Positions 55,437 through 64,000 of a stretch of DNA of 64,000 nucleotides are shown here, one piece after another. Below the pieces are notes generated by a model, which was given only the letters and a program-made list of their open reading frames with translations, did no database searches and had not been told where the DNA came from. The stretch covers positions 2,885,693-2,949,692 of the forward strand of contig NW_006500103.1 in NCBI RefSeq assembly GCF_000471905.2, given 5' to 3'. Position 1 is the first letter of the stretch. Each line of letters starts with the position of its first letter. The stretch comes from Amborella trichopoda (lineage: Eukaryota; Streptophyta; Magnoliopsida; Amborellales; Amborellaceae). The position numbers and the translations under genes were made by a program.

Positions 55437-56613
55437 CTACGTGATAATGGTCATGAGCCTGATGATCCCATGGAGCTCGGTAGCAGCCGTTATCGATGCT
55501 TTCTTCGCCTTCACCCATCATGCAATCATCTATCCCAGTTACCTAATGTTTGTTGTCGGTGTAGACTGGGTACGTATATATTTTCCTTTTTCTAAACTCA
55601 CTACGAATTTCAATCAAAACTAGACTAGCAATCTTTCGTTTCTTATTCAACATCTCAAAATAAGCTGACAATAATGTCTTACTTCAATTACAACCTCTAA
55701 AAAATTGTTGAAGCTTGTATCTAACTTTATTGTTGGCTCACTTCTAATAGTCTAGTCATAATCACTTCTAATGGTTCAATCAGTATTGCATGATTGTTTG
55801 TCATATAAATTATATATTTGTAAAGATGATATATAATATTTCGGGAAACGTTTTTATACTTCCCCTCCAGCATAGAATATCTATGCTCCTCCTACCATCC
55901 AGCCATCCAATTTTGATCAAGAGAGCCACTCACCGTTTTATCTTAGATCAGACGTCTCAAAATATTTTATTTTTAGTTTTTTTTATACAAATTGTATGAA
56001 TATAAAATTTGGTACGTGCCATCTTCTCATTGGGGCACACTTATAAAAAATATTAAAAATAAATTTTTATAAAATATAATAACCAAAATACCCCTTAAAA
56101 ATTTCAAGGGTATTTTGGTTATTTTATTTTATTGAAAATATTTTTTTACATTTTTTGCTAGTGCAAGATTAATATAGGATTGTACATACAAAATTTTGTG
56201 TCAAAATAGTTTATAAAAAAATAATTAAAAATAAAATAATGTAGAGACGTGACATTGTGATTGGGGCAATCTTAGCCCTCCATTCAGAATGGATGGTAGG
56301 ATAAGGGGAAGTATATAAGTTTTATATTGTGGGGGAAGCATAGAAAGCTGGCCCTAATATTTCCCCTATTAAATTAGGGAAGACATAGCATAATTGTTTT
56401 GTGTTGTTATTTTTGCAGCTTTTATCTGTGTTATCTCTCTCGGCGGCCTGTTCCATGGCTGGGGTGACACAGGCCTTAGTGGTTGATCATGGTTGTACCC
56501 CAAAATATTGTGCTCGATATCAGATCTCATGTTCCCTAACTTTTGCAGCTTGGGTTTTCATTGCTATCTCATCTCTTGTTAACTTCTGGGTCTTGGGGTC
56601 CTCTATGAACTGA
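55437..56613 (+). CDS. CASP-like membrane protein (CASPL5 type), exons 2 and 3 only
   Basis: Exons 55437-55569 and 56419-56613, joined in phase 0 across a GT-AG intron (TGG|gtacgt ... tttgcag|CTT). The encoded stretch runs YVIMVMSLMIPWSSVAAVID ... GVDW then LLSVLSLSAACSMAGVTQAL ... CARYQISCSLTFAAWVF ... FWVLGSSMN, about 107 residues with three hydrophobic segments. It matches the last three membrane helices of CASPL5 proteins, including VVGxDW, AACSxAGVT and C(A/S)RYQ. CASP-like proteins are plasma-membrane four-helix proteins related to Casparian-strip scaffolds. The exon 2 acceptor (ttgacag|CTAC) needs a two-base carry-over from a first exon encoding the N-terminus and helix 1. I could not find it in the upstream 4 kb, so the gene is either split by a longer intron or truncated. 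Confidence 0.75.
55853..56345. mobile_element. Inverted-repeat element inside the CASP-like intron
   Basis: Left end TATACTTCCCCTCCAGCATA, followed by CTCCTACCATCCAGCC. Right end GGATGGTAGGATAAGGGGAA then GTATATAAG. The ends are inverted repeats (TATACTTCCCC / TCCTACCATCCA). The centre carries a strong hairpin at 56078-56123. About 490 bp, non-coding. It lies wholly within the intron. Confidence 0.6.
56078..56123. repeat. Hairpin, 16 bp stem
   Basis: AATAACCAAAATACCC (from 56079) and its reverse complement GGGTATTTTGGTTATT (56108-56123) form a perfect 16 bp stem with a short loop. It is at the centre of the intronic inverted-repeat element. Confidence 0.9.
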
Positions 56614-56761
56614 TTTTGAACCTGATTGATGTGTTAGATTAAGTTAGATGTGGCCTTAGTGTTAGTTACTAAAACACTGAAAGTTTCATATGTAGCTGTA
56701 CATTTTTATAGATATATGTATTGTCGACTATGGTTCATGGAAATTTAAGTATGTGAACGTT

Positions 56762-56865
56762 GACCTGCCTTGGCCTAGAAATTTGCTAATGATCTTATTG
56801 CTTTCTCGAGAGCCATGTATGATTCCTGTAAAGTATTTAATTTCAAATATCAAAATTGAAATTCT
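56762..56865 (-). pseudogene. Copy of the LPA19 last exon start with adjoining intron
   Basis: GACCTGCCTTGG(CC)TAGAAATTTGC, continuing (T/C)AATGATCT(T/G)ATTGCTTTCTC and GTATGATTCCTGTA(A/G)AG, matches 39955-40026. The match goes on into intron sequence (TTTCAAA(T/C)ATCAAA ... GAAATT(C/T)TCA). The copy starts in the middle of the exon and includes intron, so it is a small DNA-mediated duplicate in the same orientation as the parent. It cannot be expressed as protein. Confidence 0.8.
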
Positions 56866-58204
56866 CAAAAACAGTGGACAAGTTTTGGACAACTTAGGCA
56901 GTTTCTGGTTCTGAACCATCCAAATTGAGCACACGCCAAGTCCTAGCCAACTTGGATATTGACAAGTATTATAGAATGAATAATCAACTTCTTAACTTTA
57001 GGCCTAATTTATGTCGTGCTTCAGGGCTAGCGGCTAAAGACCCTTGATGCGAGGCCTTAGGGAAGTTGGTATACAGGGATGACTTAGGCTAACGCATACA
57101 ACGGCTTGGTTGGCTAGACTATAGATAGCTTGACCTGAAGGGACATGGATACATATCATATGCAAGAGCTGGCCTATCTGTATACCTAGTTGACCAATTG
57201 TATAGACTACAATGGTTATAAGTGGGTTTGAATCATGTAACTACCCCTGGACTTATGTAATAGCCATAAGAAAGAGTAAGTACCCATGCAATGGGTGAGC
57301 GGGCCTTAGTAGCCATTGTAACTGGCCAGGCAGTTGTGAATTGGCATGCACGAGTTTTTATACCCATCGAGTCGCCAAACCAGGATTTCTAACTCCCCTG
57401 CTCCCACCCATGTGGGCATGCAATGAAGCCATGGGGATGGGCTACTATAATTGTTGGACTAGGATGGGCAGCTGGGGAATTTGTTACAAACTTTAATAGC
57501 CATGGGGATGGGCTAGTTCGAGAAACTTTCTTTTGAAGTTTGAGGTTGGTCAATGAAATAAATGCAACCATCTGATTTCATATCTAATGGTCAATGTTAA
57601 TTGTGACCACCATGTACAAAAGATAAATAATCTCGTTGTATACTTTTCTTTTTAGAAGTTGCCCATAGATTTCTAATGCTGGAAACAAGTTTTAATGCCT
57701 TGGCACACACAAGAAACCATAAATGTGCGTCTATGTTATAGGCGGTCAAATAAATACCAATACAAGTCACCGTTTGGGAATGAGGGTGGGGTATGGGTGG
57801 TTAGGAGGGCGGATCCCCTAGGTACTTGATGTTTGTGAAAATATGGTGTGTTCTTTTGCACATGTCTATAGACAGTGTAACATGGAGGCCAACCAACTAG
57901 CTAAATCTAGGATGAGTACAACAGAATTAGTGGTTGTGTAAGATTTGTGTTTTAATTTTATTGAGTAGGTTTTTTGTTATTATTTTGTTGTTTGGCCTTT
58001 GATGTCCGCTGAATATTGTAACTCGATTGAACGAATTGAAATAAAGTGTTAACTTTCTTTAAGAAAAAGAGGGGATGGATCCTCAACATAACTTCTGGCT
58101 CATGTCAAAATAAAAAGAAAAAATAAAATAAAATACAAGTCACCCTCTATTAATGAGCAATATATTTGTCAACTTTTAATCGCAACATATTTATTTATGA
58201 AAAA

Positions 58205-58585
58205 AGTTTATATAAGGTTGCAACCTTAAAATGTAGAATTAAAGATGCACATCAAAAATCCATAGGAAAATGTTGTTCGAATGCTGAAAAACCCTTTAAT
58301 TGATCATATCGACATAGAGATGTATAAATATGGAAAAAATAAATATTTTGAGTATTAGAAATAGTTCATCTTGCAACACAGTAACTAAACCGTCCAAATT
58401 CAACATTTTCATATATTTATAGGCTGACATGAATTTAACCATTTTTGGAATTTAAAATTTATAATTAGATGTAAAAATTGATTTCCATATAATCCTAATA
58501 TTTTTTTTATACCAAAATTACAAGAAGATAAAATTTGCAGGTGCGTCTTAATTAGATTGTTTAAGGTTGCAACCTTATAAAAACC
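58205..58585. mobile_element. Family-A element, best-preserved copy
   Basis: 381 bp. The left end is AAGTTTATATAAGGTTGCAA then CCTTA. The right end is TTAAGGTTGCAACCTTATAA then AAACC. The ends are an inverted repeat of about 25 bp with few mismatches, and each contains the small palindrome AAGGTTGCAACCTT. Interior hallmarks are TTGATCATATCGACATAGAG, AGAAATAGTTCATCTTGCAA and TAATTAGATGTAAAAATTGA. No coding capacity. Confidence 0.8.
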
Positions 58586-58728
58586 ACACCCGTTATTTAT
58601 ATCATTAGTGCAAAACAGACATAAGAGACCTCATGCATGATCCAACAACTTTTTCACCAAGACACTAACAACTAAACATTAGTACTTTGGCACACAACTG
58701 AAACACTCAAAACAAGTTAGGGAAACAC

Positions 58729-59325
58729 TCAAAACAACTTAAGGAACCCATATGTGGCTGCCATTGCTAGCCAACCACCAAAGAGCACACGCAAAGATGC
58801 TCGCCAGATCGATGAACCACCCAAGTGAGCACCTAGTGACCCAAACAACAGCAAAGTAAAGCTAGAGGCTCCAACAAGTGCTAGAACCCTGGCCACATAG
58901 TTTTGTACAAAAGCACCACATAGCAGAGGAACCAGAGCACCACACATAAATGACAGTGCAGATGCGGTGGCAGCTCGAAAGGGGTTCGGTAACGGGTCGT
59001 CTGCCTTATCACCATTGATCGTTCGAAGAGTTCCTTGACGCTCTCGCTCGAATGCTTGTATATCACGTTGTGTGTACACTGATACAAATTCTCCGATGGC
59101 CATGCTACTGGCTCCCGCAGCCAAAGCAGCGATTCCAGAAATAGCCACCGATCTAGCGTCTCCTCTCACGGCGCTGATGCCTAGCATTAGGGAAGTGGTG
59201 GAAACCAGGCCATCATTGGCTCCGAGAATCGCGGCCCTGAGCCATTGGCCTCGGGTCTTATAATTTGCATCGTTTGAAGGAGGGGGCTCAATGATGTGAT
59301 CATGTGGCCCATGTTGTTGCTCCAT
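58729..59325 (-). CDS. Vacuolar iron transporter-like (VTL/nodulin-21-like) protein
   Basis: A 198-residue intronless protein of the VIT/CCC1 family. Members move ferrous iron (or manganese) into the vacuole; the short VTL group lacks the cytosolic metal-binding domain of VIT1, as here. Features: the signature LGANDGLVSTTSLMLGISAV in helix 1 (about 33-53), helix 2 SGIAALAAGASSMAIGEFVS with the conserved E, the cytosolic loop TQRDIQAFERE, the DPLPNPFRAATASALSF entry to helix 3, and two C-terminal helices. The length matches VTL proteins (about 190-220). The frame opens 16 codons further upstream (59373). I choose the Met at 59323-59325 (MEQQHGPHDH) because family members begin with a short hydrophilic His-rich tail. 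No iron-response element was identified by eye. Confidence 0.92.
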   Translation of the reverse strand: MEQQHGPHDHIIEPPPSNDANYKTRGQWLRAAILGANDGLVSTTSLMLGISAVRGDARSVAISGIAALAAGASSMAIGEFVSVYTQRDIQAFERERQGTLRTINGDKADDPLPNPFRAATASALSFMCGALVPLLCGAFVQNYVARVLALVGASSFTLLLFGSLGAHLGGSSIWRASLRVLFGGWLAMAATYGFLKLF

Positions 59326-60689
59326 GGCACCTATGCTCTTCTTAAAACAGCACAAGGAGTGTGTCAAGCACACTCCGAACCTAGCTCTTTATACACAATG
59401 GAAAAGGTTTATGGTACCTTAACCAAAAATAATTAAGCATAATGTTAGTGGGGGATAGTGGGATGGAGATTTTATGGGAGGAAATTACCCCACTAATAAA
59501 ACTAAGATTAGGACAAATGATATCTACAGGGGTTGAATGGATTGCTTAAAAAAGAAAATAAAAGTGAAGAGAAGAAGTGGGGAAGGAGAAGGTGGTACAT
59601 GGGCCATGATCCACTATACATTCCATTAGATATCATATGGGCTATAGTGGTATGAATGGACGGGCTGGATGTTCTTTTGATGCAGTGATTCTTGATTTCG
59701 ACCATCCATCTAAGATAGAAACATGGCAAATATCCACGTGGACCGCACCTACATCACTTCAAAGAATTGGCCACTATCAATGTTGGACCTCTCATCGGGT
59801 CCCAATCCGAAGCTGTAAATATTAGTATTTTAAATAACGGAATCGGGAGTAGATTTGGCCGCCTGATGATCCGAATTGCTTGTTTGACTCGAGGAGTCTT
59901 GTGTCGGACCAGGGAATTTAATAAAAATGGTGTTCTTGTTTGTTTTTTTGAAGAATCAGAGTCTTGGGTTATGTGGTTTTTCAGCCCGATCCGGTAAGTC
60001 CAAATCAAATATTTGATATGTTAAATTCTCATAAATATTAAGGAAAAAATCATTTAAGGTGTCGTAACCCCTCGCAATATCATTAAAGTTAGCAATAATA
60101 AATAGTTCATCTTTTCAATTTTTATTTCACTCAAATACCTCCTTAAAAAATTATCTTAAAACACATATACTCAAAATTTGAAACCCTAAACAAGCAGAGA
60201 CATTTTAGTAAATTGACTCGCCTAAGAGATCCCAACAAATAATGGGAGTACCCTTGCATATTCAAGGTGAGTCAAATTAATGAAATATCCTTGTTTTTTA
60301 AGGTTCCGAACAAGAAACATAAGCAATTTGGATATTTTTAAAAATAATTGTTGAGGACGTATATGAGTGAGATGAAAATAAAAACATTAACTTTAAAAGC
60401 TAATTGGCGCCCACCTAAATGATTTTGTAAGGATCTAGGCTCTCAATTAATATTTTGCCCATATATTATGCAACGCATGTGTGTGTGACCACACGAGCCC
60501 ATGTGGCTACATCGAGAGATAGAGATGAGCGATTATCATATTGAAGGTACTCTTTTTTTTCTTCTTCTTCGAGTTTTTCATCCAAGTATGTTTTCTTCCG
60601 ATAAGGGATGAAGTTTCTATAAACCCTAGGCTTTAGGAAAACAAAATAAAGCCTCACCTCAGATCTTTGTTCGGAAAGTATATTTGGCA

Positions 60690-60975
60690 ACGTAAATCTC
60701 TATAATGACTCTAAAATCAATTGTCAACACCAACAATAAAAATTTGAAACTCAAAAAATGTTATAGATCTTGCAGACCGTTGAACACTTATTTTTAGGGC
60801 AAAATAGACGATCTAGATAATCTAATACAATGACACTATTTTTAAAACTTGAAATCTTTTCTTTCTTTTTCACAGCCATTATGTTTGAGCCAATATGATC
60901 GATTTAAAGATTTCCTATGCTTGAATTGTAATTTTCGATGAGTTATGAGGTGAAGCTTTAGTTCTTATTTTGCTA
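60690..60975. mobile_element. Family-A element, subfamily shared with 53.5 kb
   Basis: CTCTAAAATCAATTGTCAAC, GGGCAAAATAGACGATCTAG, TTTTTAAAACTTGAAATCTT and ATGATCGATTTAAAGATTTC follow the family order in reverse orientation. The terminal repeats are degraded. Confidence 0.55.
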
Positions 60976-61203
60976 AGACTGCAGCCCTCTCAAACCTTTT
61001 TCCTTCAATGAGAGCCACTAACAATGATGGACACAAGTATGTGCCACTAACAATAATGTATCACTTATCATACAAATCAGACATAAAAACTAATTATGAG
61101 TAGCCAAAAGGTGACAAAAGGAAGCCAAAACTAATGAAATAGAAAGAAAAACTTGTGCATCTCTCTATTTGGGTTTGATGAAATGTATAACAAAATCATG
61201 GGT

Positions 61204-61576
61204 GCGGTTTCCATAAGGTGTCAACCTTACACAATTTCAGTAAGGCGTACCTCTAGATCTTGCTAAAAGATGTAGTTTTGGGTGCCAAAAACACTTATGA
61301 TGGTAAAAAAATCTATTTTGAAATTTAAAGCTCCAAAATTAGTGAAGGACGAGCAGATCTATAAACACTAAATTTTTTTGAAAATAGATGGTCTAACGTG
61401 TTACAAGATTCACTGCTTTTAAGACTTAAAACAATATTTTTTTCTTCCATATACATTTCAAGTTTCGGATGATTAATTATAAGGTTTCTCAACATCAAAA
61501 CAACAATTTTAGCTGGATTTTTGAGGTTCACCTTATTTTCACAGTATAAGGTTCACACCTCATATAAATTTTTTCC
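61204..61576. mobile_element. Family-A element, reverse orientation
   Basis: Left end GCGGTTTCCATAAGGTGTCA then ACCTTACACAATTTCAGTAAGG. Right end CCTTATTTTCACAGTATAAG then GTTCACACCTCATATAAA. Interior hallmarks are ATAGATGGTCTAACGTGTTA and AAGACTTAAAACAATATTTT. The inverted ends are diverged but recognisable. Confidence 0.65.
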
Positions 61577-61904
61577 TAAGATCATTTACACGTAGTACAA
61601 AAAAGCCATAATCCAACTTTGGTCTTAATCCGACAATAAGACTTTGGTATTTACCTTCTGTAATATATTATTTTGTCCAACTTGGCTAAATAAAACCATG
61701 GATACTGTGCTGTGTCCCTTATGCCCATAATAAACCAAGGCTCTCCTAATCTGTAGATAGGTTTTAGCGTGTTTTTTTTTTTGTTGTTGAAGAAATATCT
61801 AGTTTAGGTTTGAAAGATTAGAATCATAGCCTATACAAGAAAAGAGGAAACTCTACATGTCTCACATAGAGAGTATGTTTGTCTCGCCACTAGACATGAA
61901 GTTT

Positions 61905-62080
61905 TGTTTGTTTTTTGGGTAATTCAATGGAGAAGACATGTCCAGATCTATTTTTTCAAATAGTTTAGGAATTAGTTATTTTCAAATATTAATAAGGTGG
62001 TGTTAGTGGGAATGAAAACCACAACCTGATGACTAAGGTGTGGAGGTACTACCATCACGACCCCAACCCCTTTTCCAAGT
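61905..62080 (+). repeat. Dispersed repeat, copy 2 (partner at 1.8 kb)
   Basis: GGTAATTCAATGGAGAAG, TTTTTTCAAATAGTTTAGGA and GGTGGTGTTAGTGGGAATGA, with the terminal block of ACCATCACGACCCCAACCCC, parallel 1785-1965. Confidence 0.5.
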
Positions 62081-62449
62081 AGACTTGAAGTTCCAATTGG
62101 GGTTTTCATGATATAGTAACATACCATTATTTAGATTCGCAAAAACATTGCTTTTTTTTTGCCAGTACAACCCCAATAACCCATGGAAGCCTAAAAAGAA
62201 AAACCAAAGCACTCAAAATGGGTATTTTTCTTAGCCAACATATAAGCAGAAGTAGTCCCCTTCGGACATAAGAAGCATTTCCAAATTTGAGTGTGTTTTG
62301 GAAGGATGCAAATTAAAATTTGGAGAGATATTGATAAATGAAAGAACTAAATAAATGATCGTCGTAGTAACTTTGAGAGAGTTCTTTCTTTCTTGCTTTT
62401 TTTTCTTTTTTTTAAATGAAGATTATTAAATAGTATTAATAAAAGACAT

Positions 62450-62850
62450 CGTGAGGTCTAACAAAAATATTACATAGAACCATGGACCACCAATAACTGT
62501 GAGCGATCCCTCCTCTTCACAAGTAAATCAGCCTCCCCATTAACTTTTCTATAGACATGATTGTGGATACCATACACCATCTACAAAATCAAGAATATGC
62601 AACCATAGCGATCGGAGCCGCCAAGGGAGTCTCACTTATTATGGCATTAACGAACCACATTTTGTGAATCCCTCTCCATTAACCATGTGTTATCTACACT
62701 CTTACATACAACTCAGCCTCATTAGCTTGTAACACAACCATAATGGTCTCTAATTAACCCTCTCATTCCAACTAGACTTGGGTTCCTAAAAGACCATCAA
62801 AATTCACTTGTTTTTAGCCATACCAAGAATTACTCCATTTAAGGAGGTTG
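62450..62850 (-). mobile_element. LINE remnant, RNase H-like domain
   Basis: The minus strand, across frames, encodes VNFDG, RDHYGCV, QANEAELYV and WLMERDSQNVV, then an SETPLA/APIAMVAYILDFV block. This matches the order of the plant LINE RNase H domain (VNFDGSxxGNPG ... ANEAELxA ... VEGDSxxV ... VADxLAKxG). Multiple frameshifts and stops. No reverse-transcriptase domain lies next to it in the window. Confidence 0.6.
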
Positions 62851-63624
62851 TAAGCTAGTTTTGCATGCCACTATTCAAACCACAAATAAATGAAACATTA
62901 TTTATTTTTGGATTTAGGAATAAAAGTAAAGAATTTTTTTTTTTGTCAGTATCGTTAAAAACTTGGGGTTGTGCCCTTGATTATGACACCTATTTTCAAG
63001 TTCGTCCGTTAAGGCAACTAGTGATAGAGGCTGGCCCATGGGCTTTTAGATTGGGTTTCAGGCTACATGTTAAGGTTAGTAGGCCGGGCCCAAGCCATGC
63101 TCGAGCTTTGTTGTCATGAATTTGAAACTAAAGTTTTTGGGCCTAGGTCTGCCTTTCACTGTTTCAGGTGTTGTACGTGGAACCTCTAAACTCGATATGT
63201 TGAATTTTGGCAAATAAAGAACGAGAAATAAAGCATAAAACACATACCACAAAAATACACATATTTACGTAGTTCACCCTAGAAGGGCTACATCTACGGG
63301 CACGACAAATTGAAATCCACTATACCAATGAAAGTTACATCATATATTTTAGGACATAGAGTTACCTCTTTAAATATCGATAGAAACACAGTCGAGCAAA
63401 CTCTTTTAAACCGCTCTCCTTTCATTCTCTTTACTTCTGGCAATCATTACCGGCAACACCAGATCAAGACGCAAGAGCATCGAGAAACTAACTTTCTCTA
63501 TAACTAAAAAGGAAACCACCTAAAATATCAATAGGAACCGTTGCTCTATGACAAACAAGCCTTTCAATCTTTAGGAGTCTAAAAGAAGCAATATCACAAT
63601 GTTTATTTCCATATGAAGTTTTTG

Positions 63625-63834
63625 GTATCAGAGACATATATGTGACCAATCATCAATGTATCAAAATGCTTCTACTACTGCTTAGGAAACTGTTTTAGGC
63701 CATACAATGACTCCTTCAACTTGTAGACATGGCCATCATTTTCTTTAACAATAAACCTTTATGACTGAGTCATATAAATTTATTTTTCTAATTCTCCATG
63801 AAGAAATGTAGTCTTGACATCAAACTGCTCTAAT
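63625..63834 (-). mobile_element. Ty1/Copia reverse transcriptase remnant
   Basis: The minus strand encodes LEQFDVKTTFLHGELEK, then IYMTQS, then FIVKENDGHVYKLKESLYGLKQFPKQ, broken by stops. This is the conserved QLDVKTAFLHGELEExIYMxQPxGF ... CKLxKSLYGLKQ(S/A)P segment of Copia reverse transcriptases. A degraded interior fragment; LTRs were not identified. Confidence 0.8.
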
Positions 63835-64000
63835 TTTAAATTAAATATCAGGCTGGACAAGTGTCATGGCTTGTCCAGCTGTACACTATCTTTGTTCTCT
63901 ATCTAGCCAGTTGTAGCCTAGGAGTGTCACGATCGATTATGTCTTAGAGATTTGTATCCTAGGCGTTTAACACTTAAAAAAAAGCATGACGATCGCATGC

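Larger units (their letters stand above)
56614..58728. other. Intergenic between CASP-like and iron-transporter-like genes
   Basis: Holds a copied LPA19 exon fragment (56762-56865), a doubled AGCCATGGGGATGGGCTA (about 57427 and 57498) and a complete family-A element (58205-58585). The remainder is unremarkable AT-rich DNA with no recognisable gene. Confidence 0.6.
59326..64000. other. Intergenic with retrotransposon remnants
   Basis: No intact gene. It contains family-A elements (60690-60975 and 61204-61576), a dispersed repeat (61905-62080), a LINE RNase H remnant (62450-62850), a short GGCCC-rich repeat (63025-63130) and a Copia reverse-transcriptase remnant (63625-63834). 59.4-60.6 kb shows nothing recognisable beyond AT-rich sequence. 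Confidence 0.6.

Overview
The window is nuclear DNA of a flowering plant. It holds plastid-targeted nuclear genes (PSBO, a Psb27-like LPA19, a DUF1995 protein), three pentatricopeptide-repeat (PPR) genes, GT-AG introns, CT/GA-rich leaders and AT-rich, transposon-filled spacers. The lineage cannot be fixed from the sequence alone. The many GA tracts and the intron-poor PPR genes are unremarkable for angiosperms.

Layout. 1-4.4 kb: relics only, namely an LTR/promoter-like stretch, a mitochondrial-DNA-like block (2.48-2.87 kb) and a decayed pectinesterase-inhibitor-like gene (3.0-3.85 kb). 4.4-5.1 kb: DC1 zinc-finger gene (-). 5.1-11.9 kb: transposon relics. 11.9-18.6 kb: E-class PPR (-), dirigent gene (+) and P-class PPR (-). 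20.4 kb: TOM6 (-), a 54-residue subunit of the mitochondrial import pore. 24.7-27.1 kb: PSBO (+, two exons). 27-34 kb: repeats. 34.0-35.3 kb: ATL RING-H2 ubiquitin ligase (+). 39.9-43.1 kb: LPA19/PSB27-H2 (-), rebuilt here from four exons. 45.9-46.8 kb: DUF1995 gene (-). 47.6-48.2 kb: dirigent pseudogene (-), a decayed copy of the gene at 15.9 kb. 48.7-51.0 kb: DYW-class PPR (-). 55.4-56.6 kb: last two exons of a CASP-like membrane protein (+). 58.7-59.3 kb: vacuolar-iron-transporter-like gene (-). 59.3-64 kb: relics, including a LINE RNase H remnant and a Ty1/Copia reverse-transcriptase remnant.

Function. The genes form no pathway cluster. Two act on photosystem II (PSBO stabilises the Mn cluster, LPA19 assists D1 maturation), and the DUF1995 protein belongs to a plastid family that includes the PSII assembly factor LPA3. 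The PPR proteins are expected to process or edit organellar RNA. The rest are ordinary housekeeping or stress-type genes.

Most notable. (1) A family of roughly 370-400 bp terminal-inverted-repeat elements is present in at least ten copies. (2) A second family of GGTCC/GACCC-rich elements begins and ends with GGTGGCAA/TTGCCACC. (3) Gene pieces have been copied within the window: a dirigent gene with its leader, the LPA19 last exon with flanking intron, and the leader region of the DUF1995 gene. (4) A 45 bp LINE stub lies between perfect 17 bp target-site duplications. No new enzymatic or defence system was found.
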